Origin: Straminergon stramineum | Taxonomy: Eukaryota; Streptophyta; Bryopsida; Hypnales; Calliergonaceae | Direction of reading: 5' to 3' | DNA: 64,000 nt | Assembly: GCA_963920665.1 (NCBI GenBank) | Contig: OY987267.1 | Location: 26,598,001-26,662,000 of the forward strand | Shown here: piece by piece, positions 48,012 through 59,984 of the stretch | Layout: each line of letters opens with the position of its first letter | Numbering within the stretch: the stretch's first letter is position 1 | Made by a program: the position numbers and the translations under genes | Notes under the pieces: model-generated | Told to the model about the DNA's origin: nothing | The model's database searches: none | The model's input: only the letters and a program-made list of their open reading frames with translations

Positions 48012-48362
48012 AATGCAATGAGTGTGGTGAAGAAATCCATGGCCAAGAGTGGTCCAATGCATTGGGCAACAATCAAGAGTATCATACGCTACCTTCAAGG
48101 TACATTGGAGGCCCAATTGGCACTTGGAGTCATAAGCCTTGCATTGCTCGGCTTTTTTGATGTAGTTTGAGCTAGAGATGCAAGTGATAGGAGGTCTACA
48201 ACTAGATATATGCTTTTGTGTCTACAACTAAAGATGGTACAATCTTGTGGAATTTGAAGAACCAACACACCATCGCGTTGTCTACAAACTACTAAGAAAG
48301 AGTACATGGTGATTAGGCAATGTACAAGGGAGGCAATATAATTAAGGCAAATTATGAGTGAT
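48012..48362 (+). pseudogene. Copia RNase H fragment related to family G
   Basis: Translation of the plus strand gives NAMSVVKKSMAKSGPMHWAT, IRYLQGTLEAQLALG, then after frame changes DASDRRSTTRY and KEYMVIRQCTREAI*LRQIMSD. These align with the RNase H part of family G (AMSVVSQHMAKCGPKHWAAV, RYLQGSLDAKLVLGG, DRRSTTGYVF, TREAIWLRQLMSD). Several stops and at least one frameshift show it is long dead. It is cut off at 48362 where a CACTA terminus begins. Confidence 0.8.
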
Positions 48363-49190
48363 CACTACAAGAAAACCAGTGTTTTATGACTATGAAAATA
48401 TGACTAGAGATGACTAGCAACTACTCATAGTCATATTTTTGGAGCCTAAGACCTTGGAAAAGAATATGACTACAAATATGATAGTTAGTCATGTTCTAGC
48501 GTGGTATTTTGAGGATGTATAGTATACGCCCATTGGGAACACCAAAATACTTCATGGGAACGATAGGGAACATGTTTGGAGAACGTCCAGTCATATTTGG
48601 TAGTCATATTTTTATAGCAATCATATTTGGCAGTCGTATCTTTATGGTTGTGACTTTTTTCTCTTTTAGGGCAACCCAAGGTAAATTTTGGTGGGAAACA
48701 TGCTTGGAGAGGTCCTAGTCATATTTTTGCTTTAGTCATATTTTGTAGTCATATTTTGCAGGCAATTATATTTTGCAGTCATATCTTTATGGTTGTGACT
48801 TTTTTTTCTTTTAGATTAGCCTAAGGTAAATTTGGGTGGGAAACATGCTTGGAGAGGTCCTAGCCATATTTTTGCTTCAATCATATTTCATAGTCATATT
48901 TTATTTTATTTTTTGTGTGTGTGGGCAACCTGAGGAAAAGGTGGGCAATCTAAAATGGCCTTCTTATATTTTGGCCATAGGGACATTCCTTGGGGTGTAC
49001 ACATCACTTTTTTCTATTTCTATTAAAAAAAAGATTATTTTTTGTTGTGTATTTTGTCTATAACAAAATTGGCATCCAATAAATTGAGGTGCCACATGTT
49101 CATATTTCAATTCATTAATTTATATTACTCATAGGTTTTACAAGTGAATTACAAAAAAATAAAACAATTAATGGTAGGAGATAATAGATG
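48363..49190 (+). mobile_element. CACTA-like non-autonomous element, copy 1
   Basis: It starts CACTACAAGAAAACCAGTG, a classic plant CACTA terminus, precisely where the Copia relic stops. The next 700 bp hold many copies of AGTCATATTT and close variants, like the subterminal repeats to which CACTA transposase binds. It matches copy 2 (49789-50470) over most of its length, for example GGGAACACCAAAATACTTCAT and GGGAACATGTTTGG. The right boundary is where similarity fades; no TAGTG end was found. Confidence 0.6.
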
Positions 49191-49788
49191 GGTTCATATT
49201 CAGATCATCTTGTAGGAAGGGATTGGGGAAGGGTCTCCAAATGCATGTGAAATGTATTTTGATTTTAAGGTTAACATACACTTTTGGTGACAGCGGCAAT
49301 CCTCAGAAGTAGTATTCCAAACATAGACTTCGTTATCATTACATACAGGGTTTATTCTTTCATATACATATTAGGTCAAGAAAAGATGGTCAATCTTGCA
49401 AGAGAGTGCAATGGCAACGTTGGTACTTGATGTATCATATGATGAATGCTATTCATTTCATTGACATTTTCCTACAAAGACTAACACAGTTACATGGTGT
49501 GTTTTTGTGTGATGTATTGAAGATAATTTTATATACAAAATTCAAATTAAAACATAAAAGACAACTTCATTTACAACACTTGTAGCCATGATTGGGGAAT
49601 CAATCATAATTTGCATCAAAGTATTGTATGTCATTTGCTTCTATGTCATCATGTCTCAGACGTTGCAATATAGTTGCAACCACATTGAGCTTTACTTCCA
49701 TTGCATCGTATATAATGGGTGTCTTTGGTATGAGGTCTTTATGCAAGGTCATGGCTTCTAGTCCATGAAAATTAGTTGTCTTATCCAA
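49191..49788. other. Spacer between the two CACTA-like copies
   Basis: No recognised gene. A 63-codon minus frame (49600-49791) has no known motif. The expected continuation of the interrupted Copia relic was not found here. Confidence 0.35.
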
Positions 49789-50470
49789 CACTAAAACAAA
49801 ATGGATGTTTTATGATTCTGAAAATATGATTGAGGATGATTGGTGACTACTTGTAGTAATATTTTTGGAGGCCAATACTTTGGAGAGAAATATGACTGCT
49901 ACTTATATTTTGGCCTTGTACATTGTGGGCTTATAGTATACATTTGTTTGGAACACCAAAATATTTCATAGGGCTTCATGGGGAACATGTTTGGGGAACG
50001 CACAGTCATATTTAATAGTCATATTTTGTAGTCAAATTTCTATGATAGTCACAGTTTTTTCCTTTAGGGTAGCCTGAGGAAATTTGGATGGAGAATATAT
50101 GTGGAGAGTGCTAAGTCATACCTTCATTTTAGTCATATTTTCACTTTAGTCATATTTTGCAGTCATATTTTATAGATATATTTCTTTGGTAGTTACTTTT
50201 TTTCCTTTGGAGGAAGTCTAAGAAAAAGGTGGGCAATCTTAGATGACTCTTTTATATTTTGCTCCTAAAGGCCATTCCTTGGAATTAAGGCATGACTTTG
50301 TTTAATACCTATTAAAATAAATTATTTTCTTTTGTATAATGTGTCTATTAAAGAATTAATGTCCAAATAATTTAGGGTGGCATATGTTTATATTTTTATT
50401 AATATATTTAATAAATTTATAGGAATTAGAAAAGGAATAGAGAAGAATAAAGTAATTAAGAATAAGAGAT
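49789..50470 (+). mobile_element. CACTA-like non-autonomous element, copy 2
   Basis: It begins CACTAAAACAAAATGG and continues TGTTTTATG...GAAAATATGA as in copy 1, in the same orientation, with the same AGTCATATTT arrays. It is more diverged and shorter, with the end set by loss of similarity near GAATAAGAGATAATGAA. Confidence 0.55.
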
Positions 50471-50519
50471 AATGAATTTTTTTTTGAGGATTTAAGAAAA
50501 AATTAGAGAGGAATAAAAG

Positions 50520-51700
50520 CCTATTAACAGACCAAAGTACTAAGGTGGGACTAAGCCTGAGATCCCAAGATGAAAACCAGGCCTCCCTTGACCCAATATT
50601 GGAACTTGCCATGGGTTTGACTAATTATGCTAATTGATTGTGATGGTTAATACAAAACAAAACCTAATGCATTTAAACTGGTAATGTAGATTGAAGGTTG
50701 TAGAGTTTAGAAAAAATACTTGAAGCTTAGGAAAGATCGAATTCAAGGACAAGAAAAAAGAGTGTGAGCAAAATTCATACCCAAGTGGCCATGAAGCAAG
50801 AGTAAGCGAGGAGTGCGATTTGTGTTGAGAGTCTCTAAGTGTTTGAAGAAGAAGTGTAGGTTCCAAGTTACTACTAGAAACTTTGGACATGGTTAGGAGA
50901 TTAATATGACCCCCTTATAGGGATTTGACTTTCTATTATACAGAGATTGTTGATTACAATACACATAGTTGATCAAATGAAGTTTCAAAGTCTTAAGTAG
51001 ATATTTAGTTAGTAGTTATGAAGTTGATGTCATTACAATTGTTTGATTGGTAAAGTAATTAGAAATCAATTAGTAGTAATAAAAGTTAAAAATTGCAATT
51101 CTAAACTATCCCCCAAAATAAAGGAAAAAAACAAAAAATATTGAAAATAATATAGAGAAAGTAAAGAGGGAAAAGTAGAAAGGAATAGGTTGAAAGAAAA
51201 GAATTAGATCATATATCTAATTTATACTTCTTGTTGTAAAAGTTGTTATTTAAGTTATATACAAAAATACAATAAATGCAATAAAAATGGATTAAAGCAA
51301 ACCTCATGATACAATTACAATATACCTGTTGAATTGTTGAAGAATGGGGATGTGGTGGAAATAGATATCAAGGCATGTCCTTAAATTTGGCATTTAGTTT
51401 TTTCTCTTTTTGTAGAAACTATATTTGTGCTACAAATTAGAGGTTTAGGTCAAACCTCTAAGAATTTATTAAATTCAAATTTGAATTCAAGATCACTTAG
51501 TTAATTTGTAGAGAATTCTAGTAACATATCACACTTTAAAAAATAGATAAAAATTATGGAAGATAGAGAACAATGAAATTGAATATTCTATAATATTAGT
51601 TTTAGATAAATAAATACGAAAGTTCATCCAATTCAAGTCAAAAAGGGAACTTGAAATGTAGTGACATTTAGAATCCAATTTTGAAAGTAAAAATGAATTT
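50520..51700 (-). repeat. Dispersed repeat, copy 2 (inverted partner at 21850-23450)
   Basis: Reverse-complement match to copy 1 in long conserved order, including GAGGTTTAGGTCAAACCTC near 51442, CTCATGATACAATTACAATAT near 51302 and a short frame with SSSNLEPTLLLQTL (minus, about 50875). It lacks the 825-bp insertion of copy 1. Divergence with small indels throughout suggests an old, non-coding repeat family or a degenerate element. Confidence 0.7.
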
Positions 51701-51915
51701 ATGCCATATTTAACTACTTTTGGACTTTAGGAGGACTTTTGGACTATGTGATGGGAGAAGCCATCAGGAGACCTCCCGTTGTTATGGATTAGGAGACCCC
51801 AATGCCTATGAAAGGGGGAAGAAAAGAGTGAAGTAGACCATGTTCACACACAAGAAGGGGACAAAAAACATTATAACTAAGACAATTCAATTGTAGAACA
51901 TTGAATTGTACATAG
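51701..51915. other. Spacer before the Copia G nest
   Basis: It includes the 25-base sequence also present at 35664-35688. No gene seen. Confidence 0.4.
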
Positions 51916-52286
51916 TATTGAGAAAGAGAACAAAAGAATGTATTTCAATGAAGAGGAACACAAACAAGTGTGAGAAAGGGATATTCAACCCATGCTAGGG
52001 GTTGCCTTCTTATACTACTCTACTACCAAGTGCAATGACTAACCATATGGGATAATTGTCTAAGAGGTATGCCCCTCTCTATAGGCACCACTTAAAGGAC
52101 TTCCCCTCTCTAATATCTCATTGCTTTTACTACAAACAACACATAACTAAGGTTAGCCCATACTTAAGACCTACTTCAAACAACCTATGACATCCTACTC
52201 ACGAATGAAATGGTGTTGAATGTCGATGTGTTTGCTCCGAGAATGATGGATTGGATTCTTCATCAAGGCAATGGCGCCTTGATTGT
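51916..52286 (-). mobile_element. Copia G2: 3' LTR joined to a short pol fragment by an internal deletion
   Basis: In minus orientation the LTR runs from about 52202 down to 51916 (end CTCAATA). Instead of the LTR start and polypurine tract, it is fused at CTCAC (52198-52202) to 84 bp of RNase H coding sequence (to 52286). In the neighbouring intact copy G1 the same two places are 165 bp apart, each with CTCAC, so this is a deletion between 5-base repeats. The LTR differs from G1's at only about two positions. Confidence 0.85.
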
Positions 52287-52584
52287 TATTGAAAAAGAGA
52301 ACAAAAGAATGTATTTCAATGAAGAGGAACACAAACAAGTGTGAGAAAGGGATATTCAACCCATGTTAGGGGTTGCCTTCTTATACTACTCTACTACCAA
52401 GTGCAATGACTAACCATATGGGATAATTGTCTAAGAGGTATGCCCCTCTCTATAGGCACCACTTAAAGGACTTCCCCTCTCTAATATCTCATTGCTTTTA
52501 CTACAAACAACACATAACTAAGGTTAGCCCATACTTAAGACCTACTTCAAACAACCTATGACATCCTACTCACTTCCTTCAACA
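52287..52584 (-). repeat. 3' LTR of Copia G1, 298 bp
   Basis: It starts TGTTGAAGGAAGTGAG at 52584 and ends TTTCAATA at 52287 (minus). Upstream in element orientation is AAAGTGGGAG (52585-52594). The same end motif and purine tract as in the 245-bp family show the two families are related. It inserted into G2's pol after ATTGT (52282-52286). Confidence 0.9.
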
Positions 52585-54125
52585 CTCCCACTTTGTTTGT
52601 TGTTAAGCAATGTCAAGCCCATCTCCTTGCGTAGAACTTCATGTCGTGGCTTGGCAAGGGCCTTTGTAAGCACATCCGCCACCATGCGCTCCGTAGAAAT
52701 GTACTTCATCTCAATCACCTCCACTTCAACCTTCTCACGAATGAAATGGTGTTGAATGTCGATGTGTTTGCTCCGAGAATGATGGATTGGATTCTTCATC
52801 AAGGCAATGGCGCCTTGATTGTCACACATGATGAGTGTTGCCTTCTTTTGCTCCAATCCAACATCACTCATAAGTTGTCTTAGCCAGATGGCCTCCCTTG
52901 TGCATTGGCTAATGGCCATGTACTCCGCCTCGGTGGTAGACAATGCAATTGTGGGTTGTTTCTTTGAATTCCATGAAATGGCACCACCTCCAAGCATAAA
53001 CACGTAGCCTGTTGTGGACCTCCTATCGGTTGCATCTCCAGCCCAATCTGCATCACAAAAGCCCACCAATGCAAGGCTCTTGCCTCCAAGTACCAACTTG
53101 GCATCCAAAGAACCTTGAAGGTATCGCATGACCCTCTTGACCGCTGCCCAATGCTTTGGGCCACATTTGGCCATGTGTTGGCTCACTACACTCATTGCAA
53201 ATGCAAGGTCAGGCCTTGTAGCCACCATCGCATACATCAAGCTCCCCACTGCAGCTTTATATGGCACATCTTGCATTTCCGCCTTCACACCTTCATACTC
53301 TTCATCCGTTAGCTTGGGCATCTTTTCCTTCACATCAAGAGGTGTGCCAACGGATTTGCACCCCTCCATATTGAAGCGCTTCAACACTCCTTTGATGTAC
53401 TTGCTTTGGCTCATGGTGATGGTGCGTGTCGCCCTTTGCCTTGTAAACTCCACACCAAGGCAATAGTGTAGCTCTCCAAGGTCGCTCATATCATATTGAC
53501 TCTTCAACATAGCCTTCACTTCAACCATCTTGTCAATGGTGTTGGTCATGATAATCAAGTCATCTACATAAACAACAACAATCACCAAATATGCACTTGT
53601 TTGCTTGATGTAGAGAGAGTGGTCGGCATGACTCCTCGTGTAGCCCTCCCTTGCAAACAATGCATCCACATCCATATACCATGCTCTTCCCGATTGCCTC
53701 AACCCATAGATGGCCTTCTTGAGCTTACACTTGAGATGTTCACGACCCTTTTGAACAAAACCCTTGGGCTGGTCCATATAGATCACCTCGTCAAGCCAAG
53801 GATTGAGAAACGCCGTGATAACATCCATTTGGTGCATCTCCAAGTCCATAGCTGCCCCAATCGCCGCCATGCATCGAATGGTGCAAAATTTGGCAACGGG
53901 AGCAAAGGTCTCATTGAAGTCCACCCCTTCAACTTGAGAATACCCCTTGGCTACCAATCTTGCCTTGTAGCGCACAATATTGCCCGATGCATCTCTCTTA
54001 GTACAAAACACCCACTTGCATCCAACACTTGTACGATCATGAGGAAGGGGAGAGAGTTCCCATGTACCTTTGGCCGTTAGTGAGGCATACTCCTCTTGCA
54101 TGGCTTTCTCCCACTTGCTTGCATC
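52566..54125 (-). pseudogene. Copia G1 pol: RT and RNase H, 5' part cut off by element E
   Basis: An open minus frame of about 520 codons from the break at 54125 to the stop at 52566. It starts DASKWEKAMQEEYASL, the usual beginning of the Copia RT region, then has SVGCKWVFCTKRD, VYVDDLIIM (catalytic YVDD), YCLGVEF and RNase H motifs FCDADWAGDATDRRSTTGY, STTEAEYMAIS and [12 protein letters not shown]. It is clearly related to family A but with many substitutions, for example YGLRQSGRAWY where A has PGLKQSGRAWY. The stop lies inside the LTR. No internal stop is seen, so it was intact until E inserted at GCATC (54121-54125). Gag, protease and integrase would lie beyond E, outside the window. Confidence 0.9.
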
Positions 54126-54370
54126 TATTAGGTTTTGAATGGAGAAAGGCTTTACTTAGATGGTAGAAGATACCAAGGCCCATGTATGGGCTGAACATAA
54201 GCATAAAGCCTTTCACTAGTTATCCACAAACCATGTGGGATAACTAGCAACCTTGGGCTGCCTTTGACTACAAGCAACACCCAATACACTCTAAGTCTAA
54301 CTAAGAGTCTAATCCTACTCCTAGGGCTGAATGTACACTATCTACACTAATATGTACATGATCTTCAACA
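54126..54370 (-). repeat. 3' LTR of Copia copy E
   Basis: A 245-bp minus-strand LTR from 54370 (TGTTGAAGATC) to 54126 (CCTAATA), preceded by the tract AAAGTGGGAG at 54371-54380. It sits directly in the G1 reading frame. Confidence 0.92.
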
Positions 54371-57300
54371 CTCCCACTTTGAGAGTGGTCAAAGGCACGA
54401 AGGCCCATCTTCTCAATCAAGGTAAGGTGTTGCGGCTTCCCAAGAGCCTTGGTCAGCACATCAGCAACCATAGATTGAGTAGGCACATACTTGAGCTCAA
54501 TCACCTCAGCCTCCACTCTTTCACGAATGAAATGGTGTTGCACATCAATGTGCTTGGTCCTTGAGTGGTGGGTAGGATTCTTGGCCAAAGCAATGGCACC
54601 TTGGTTGTCACACAAAATGCGTGTGCTCCCCCCTTGCACAAGGCCAACATCAGCCAAGAGCTGCCTGAGCCAAATGGCCTCCTTGGTGCAATGGCTCATG
54701 GCCATGTACTCCGCCTCCGTTGTAGAAAGAGCTATGGTGGGCTGCCTCTTGGAATTCCATGAAATGGCACCCACTCCAAGCATAAACACATAGCCGGTGG
54801 TGGATCTTCGATCCCCCTCATCACCCGCCCAATCCGCATCACAATACCCATGCAAACTCACTTCAGCACCTCCTAGTTGCAACTCCAAGCCAAGTGTGCC
54901 TTGAAGGTACCTCATCACCCTCTTGACCGCAGCCCAATGCTTAGGGCCATACTTGGACATGTGTTGACTCACAACACTCACCGGGAAGGCCAAATCAGGC
55001 CTTGTGGCCACCATGGCATACATCAAACAACCAACCGCTGCCTTGTAAGGCACACCTTGCATTTCAGCCTTCACCTCCTCAAAATCAGCATCCGTGAGCT
55101 TGGGCAACTTCTCATGAGTGTCAAGGGGTGTACCTATGGCTTTGCACTCCTCCATGTTGAACCTCTTCAAGATCTCCTCAAGGTACTTGTGTTGGCTCAT
55201 AGTGATGGTGCGGGCAGCCCTATCCCTCTTGAACTCCACTCCAAGGCAATACCTCAACTCTCCAAGATCCGTCATCTCATACTCCTTGTGAAGCATGGCC
55301 TTCACCTCAAGCATCTTGGTCATGTCACTTGCAAGGAGGATCAGATCATCCACATAGAGGATCACAATCACCAAATGCTCACTACTTTGCATGGTGTACA
55401 AAGAGTGATCAGCATTTCCTCTTTGGAAGCCCTTCCTTGCAAACATGCCATCAATATCCCTATACCACGCCCTCCCGGATTGCTTTAGCCCGGGGAGGGC
55501 CTTCTTCAACTTGCATTTGAGATGCTCTTGCCCCTCTTGCACAAAGCCTTGGGGCTGATCCATGTAGATGACCTCCTCTAGCTTGGGGTTGAGGAAAGCC
55601 GTCTTGACGTCCATTTGGTGCATCTCCAAGTCCATGGCTGCCCCTAGAGCCACAATGCACCTAATGGTGCTAAACTTTGCAACGGGGGCAAAGGTCTCAT
55701 TGAAGTCCACCCCCTCCACTTGGGAGAACCCCTTGGCAACCAGCCTTGCCTTGTACCTCACAATGTGCCCCAAAGCATCCCTCTTGGTGGAGAAAACCCA
55801 CTTGCAACCCACACTTGACCTCTTGGGAGGGAGGGCAGCAAGTTCCCATGTGCCCTTGGCAATGAGGGCCTTGTACTCCTCTTGCATGGCCGCCTCCCAC
55901 TTGCTTGCATCCTCACAACGCAACACCTCCCCAAGTGTGGATGGATCTCCAAGGAAAGCCACATTGGCTTGTTCTTCATGTTGTGGGGGAAGAATGTGAT
56001 TCAGCCACCAATCTCCAAGCGCCTTGCGGGTCCTAGTTGGATAACGAGGCTCCTCTTGCTCTTCCAAGGGCTGATCATGCTCTTGCACCTTGGGTGAAGT
56101 GCTTGGAGAAGGGGCAGCTGGTTTCTTCACCTTGGGTGTGGCCACCTTCTTCTTGGGCTCCACCAAGTCTCCATCTTCCTCCTCTTCCTCTCCTTCCTCT
56201 TCCATGTCCACTCTTGGAGTTGTGCCCACCATTTGGGCTGGTCCTCCACTACTCCCACTTGGGCTCATCTCCAAGAGCTTGGGATCAGCTCCTTCCTCCT
56301 CCAAGAAGGTCACATCACGACACTTGATGATGGCCTTGGTCTCCACACACATCAGCCTATAAGCCTTGGTTCCCTCACAATAGCCAAGGAAGAGACACTT
56401 GGTGCCCTTGGCATCCAACTTGGTCCTCTTGGCACTTGGCACCAAGGCATAGGCAATGCACCCAAAGGTGCGCATGTGGGACACATGAGGTCTGATTCCA
56501 CTCCAAGCTTCTTGGGGGGTCTTGCTTATCAAAGCTTGTGTAGGGCACCGGTTCCTTGTATACACCGCATTGGACACGGCCTCCCCCCAAAGCTCATACT
56601 TTAGCCCTTGGCCATGAATCATGGACCTAGCCATCTCCACAATGGTTCGATTCGCACGCTCCGCTACGCCATTTTGTTGAGGAGTGTAAGGTGCTGATGT
56701 GTGGTGCTCAATGCCATGAGCCTTCAAGAAGGCCTCAAAGGCCTTGGACACATACTCTCCTCCATTATCGGACCGCAGCACCTTCACCTTGCAATCAGAT
56801 TGGGCCTCCACAAGGGCCTTCCAAGTCACAAAACGCCCAAACACCTCACTCTTGCACTTCAGCATGTACACCCAAATCTTGCGTGAGAAATCATCAATGA
56901 AAGTCACAAAATACCTTGCTCCTCCTATGGATGTGGTCTTCATTGGCCCACACACATCTGAATGCACAAGCTCCAAGGGCTTGCTGGCCCTTGTGGCCCC
57001 ATCCTTGGGGAAGGGCTGCCTTGCTTGTTTCCCCTCTATGCACCCCTTGCACACCAACGAACTCCAATCATGCTTGCAAGAAGAGAGGTTCAGCCCCTTC
57101 ACAATGTGTTGGAGGCTCTTCATGCTCTTCACATTCAAGTGCCCAAGCCTCCTATGCCAAAGCCCCACAAGGTCTTCATGAGCTGATCCTTGGGCCACAC
57201 ATGCCATGGAAGTGCCATTCACCTTGGTGAAGTGGAGGTGGTACAAATTGCCCTCACAGGGGGCTGATGCAATCAAAACACCACTAGGAGACCTCACCAC

Positions 57301-57668
57301 ACACCCCACCATGTTGAAATGCACCTTCAAACCTCCCAAAGACAATTGGCTCACGGAAATCAGATTGGCATGCAACTTGGGGACATGGAGGGCCTTTTGG
57401 ATCTGAATCCTCTTGGTCTTCCCCTCCACTTGCACCTCCACAAGAATCTCCCCCATGCCAAGGGCCTCCACCATGCCATTGTCTCCCAAATGAATCCTCT
57501 TCCCCACAATGGGCTGATAGGTGTGGAAGGCATCTCTATGGCTGGTCATGTGTTGAGTGGCCCCCGAATCCACAATCCAAGTGAACATGTTGGCCTTCTC
57601 CCCTCCTCCATAGGTGGCAAAGGCAAAGTCCTCCTCCTCCTCCACTTGGCAAGCTTGGTGTGCACTCC
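54301..57668 (-). CDS. Copia copy E pol region (protease, integrase, RT, RNase H), long open frame
   Basis: A frame of over 1100 codons without interruption, from the deletion junction near 57668 to the stop at 54301 in the 3' LTR. It has protease DSGATQHM, integrase HRRLGHLN/CKGC and the D-D-E residues (HSDVCG, RSDNGGEY, GVAERANR), an acidic linker EEEGEEEEEDGD that differs from copy A's, RT with YVDDLILL and the family's PGLKQ variant, and RNase H. It is nearly identical to copy A. Because of a 103-bp deletion upstream it is out of frame with the gag start, so it would need frameshifting or a complementing element to be made as a polyprotein. Confidence 0.9.
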
Positions 57669-58304
57669 CTTGCCATGTCTTGATACAAGGGCTGATCCCT
57701 CCCCTTGGGCCTCATTTTCCTTGCGCTTGGTCATCTCATGCATCAAGCGTGCCGTCACAAACTCCATGGTCAGCTCCTTGGTGGGTCTTGTCTCCAAGGC
57801 GGTGATGAGGTACTCATAGGAGGGTGGCAAACTCTCCAACAAGGTCATCACCACATCTCCATCCGTGACGGGGGCCTCCAAGCAAGCAAGCTGATCCGCA
57901 AGGGCCTTGATCTTGTTGACATGATCCAAGATGTCATCCTCCTCTTGCATCTTCATAGTGAAGAACTTGCGCCTTAGAAAGAGAATGTTGGAGAGGCTCT
58001 TGGTCTCATGGATGTTGCAAAGGGTGGTCCATGCTTGGGCTGGTCCTTTGCAATGGCGGATGTGAGCAATTTGCCGGTCCACAAGATTGATGGCTATGAG
58101 AGCAAAGGCCTTCTTCTCCTTCCTCTCAAACGCCTTCTTGGTCTTCAAATCAGCATCTTCACTTGGAGGCTCCTCACTCCCATCCACCACCTCCCACAAA
58201 TCCTTCTCTGCAAGAATCATCTCCATCTTGAACTTCCACATCCCAAAATTCTCCCCATTGAACTTGTCAATGATGCGGACGCCCTCTCCTCCACTTGAGG
58301 CCAT
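57546..58304 (-). pseudogene. Copia copy E gag, zinc knuckle deleted and frameshifted
   Basis: It starts MASSGGEGVRI at 58304 and follows the copy A gag to SALVSRHGKG. At about 57668 the sequence jumps to the region after the zinc knuckle: relative to copy A, bases equivalent to 6585-6687 (103 bp) are missing. The break lies between AAGGGAG and AAGGGGAG, short repeats in the intact copy. The CFNCGKSGHIAKHC knuckle is lost and the frame shifts, giving an alien tail that ends at 57546. The overlap with the pol frame is about 100 bp. Confidence 0.9.
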
Positions 58305-58508
58305 CTTGAATCAGCTCCCACTTGTTGGCAGCACCCACAAGGTCTCCAATCTGAATTCAGCCCTCAAACACTCCCTTGGGGCGAAGTGGGCTGAAATGGG
58401 ACCAATCAACCCTCACAAGCACCTTGCAACCCTAAGAACGCCACACCACTCCTCACAAGCACAAGACTTCCTCTCCACACCAAATCAGACCCTAATGAAG
58501 CTCACAAC
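58305..58508 (-). other. Start of copy E leader, interrupted by element F
   Basis: It matches the D leader directly upstream of gag, up to GAAGCTCACAAC, where F's LTR begins at 58509. The rest of E's leader and its 5' LTR must lie beyond F, outside the window. Confidence 0.85.
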
Positions 58509-59784
58509 TGTTGAAGATCATGTACATATTAGTGTAGATAGTGTACATTCAACCCTAGGAGTAGGATTAGACTCTTAGTTAGACTTAGAGTGTATTGGGT
58601 GTTGCTTGTAGTCAAAGGCAGCCCAAGGTTGCTAGTTATCCCACATGGTTTGTGGATAACTAGTGAAAGGCTTTAAGCTTATGTTCAGCCCATTCATGGG
58701 CCTTGGTATCTTCTACCATCTAAGTAAAGCCTTTCTCCATTCAAAACTCAATAGGTTATGGGCCCACGCACTTGGCGTTGCACATGAGGGAGAAATTCAA
58801 GTCATTTGGAGAAGTTCTTGGAGCTTGGAGGAGCATACTGAATTTGGGCTCTTGGTCACCTACAAACCATATGGTGTGAGTAAAATTTTCAAAACAAAGA
58901 AAAAAAGTCTTTGAATTCCATCTTTTGTTTTGAGCTTTTGTGGGCTGGTTTGTGAGGTTTGGAGTTCATTTTTGAGTGTGAGATTGCTCATGATTGAAAT
59001 CAGACCTAATTAGGGCTGGTTTCATGCTCCTTGTTTGAGTTTGTGCTTGCAAGTGTACATTGGCAGCCCATTGGGGCTGATTGTGCACTTGGGTACATTG
59101 GTGATTGTCATTTTGGCAATTGCAATCTTGTGAGAGTCCTTGGTGAGGCTTGGGAGCATTTGTGGGTTGCATTAGGCGTTTCCATGCATTGAGGGCTGAG
59201 TGGTGCCCTTGTGAGTGAGTGAGACGAAATTGTGATCCGAAGAGGTCTGATTTGTGCCCTTGTGAGTGTGTGAGACGAAGTAGTGGACTTTGTGAAGCAA
59301 AAGGGCTGGTTTGTGCCCTTGTGAGTGTGTGAGACCTAATAGTGGACATTGTGAACTCAAGAGGGCTGATTTGTGTCATTGAGAGAGAGTGACACCCAAA
59401 TGGGGTTCTTGAGTGACTTGGTGAGCCAAGTAGGGCTGGTTGAAGCCATTGTAGTCCATGAGGTGCTCATTGTGAGTGGGAGCTTCAATCTAGGGCTGAT
59501 TGGAGGCTTTGGGATCTTTGGAGTGTGGAGGATCCAATTTGTGAAGAGAATTGTGAGTTTCCTTGTGTTTTTGAAGTAGCACCAGCCCATGACGAGCATG
59601 TGGTGGTTGTGAGCTTCATTAGGATCTGATTTGGTGTGGAGAGGACGTCTTGTGCTTGTGAGGAGTGGTGAGGCGTTCTTAGGGTTGCAAGGTGCTTGTG
59701 AGGGCTGATTGGTCCCATTTCAGCCCAATTCGCCCCAAGGGAGTGTTTGAGGGCTGAATTCAGATTGGAGACCTTGTGGGTGCT
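58509..59784 (+). mobile_element. Copia copy F: 5' LTR, primer site and leader, up to the assembly gap
   Basis: The 245-bp LTR is 58509-58753, the anticodon-arm primer site 58754-58767, and the leader with AGGGCTG tandem units (about 59195-59440) runs to the gap. The left flank is ACAAC (58504-58508). The same stretch is repeated right of the gap at 60484-61758 and appears to be the same molecule. Confidence 0.85.
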
Positions 59785-59984
59785 NNNNNNNNNNNNNNNN
59801 NNNNNNNNNNNNNNNNNNNNNNNNNNNNNNNNNNNNNNNNNNNNNNNNNNNNNNNNNNNNNNNNNNNNNNNNNNNNNNNNNNNNNNNNNNNNNNNNNNNN
59901 NNNNNNNNNNNNNNNNNNNNNNNNNNNNNNNNNNNNNNNNNNNNNNNNNNNNNNNNNNNNNNNNNNNNNNNNNNNNNNNNNNNN
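59785..59984. other. Assembly gap of exactly 200 N
   Basis: A run of 200 unknown bases, a conventional placeholder length. See the finding on the duplicated flanks. Confidence 0.99.
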
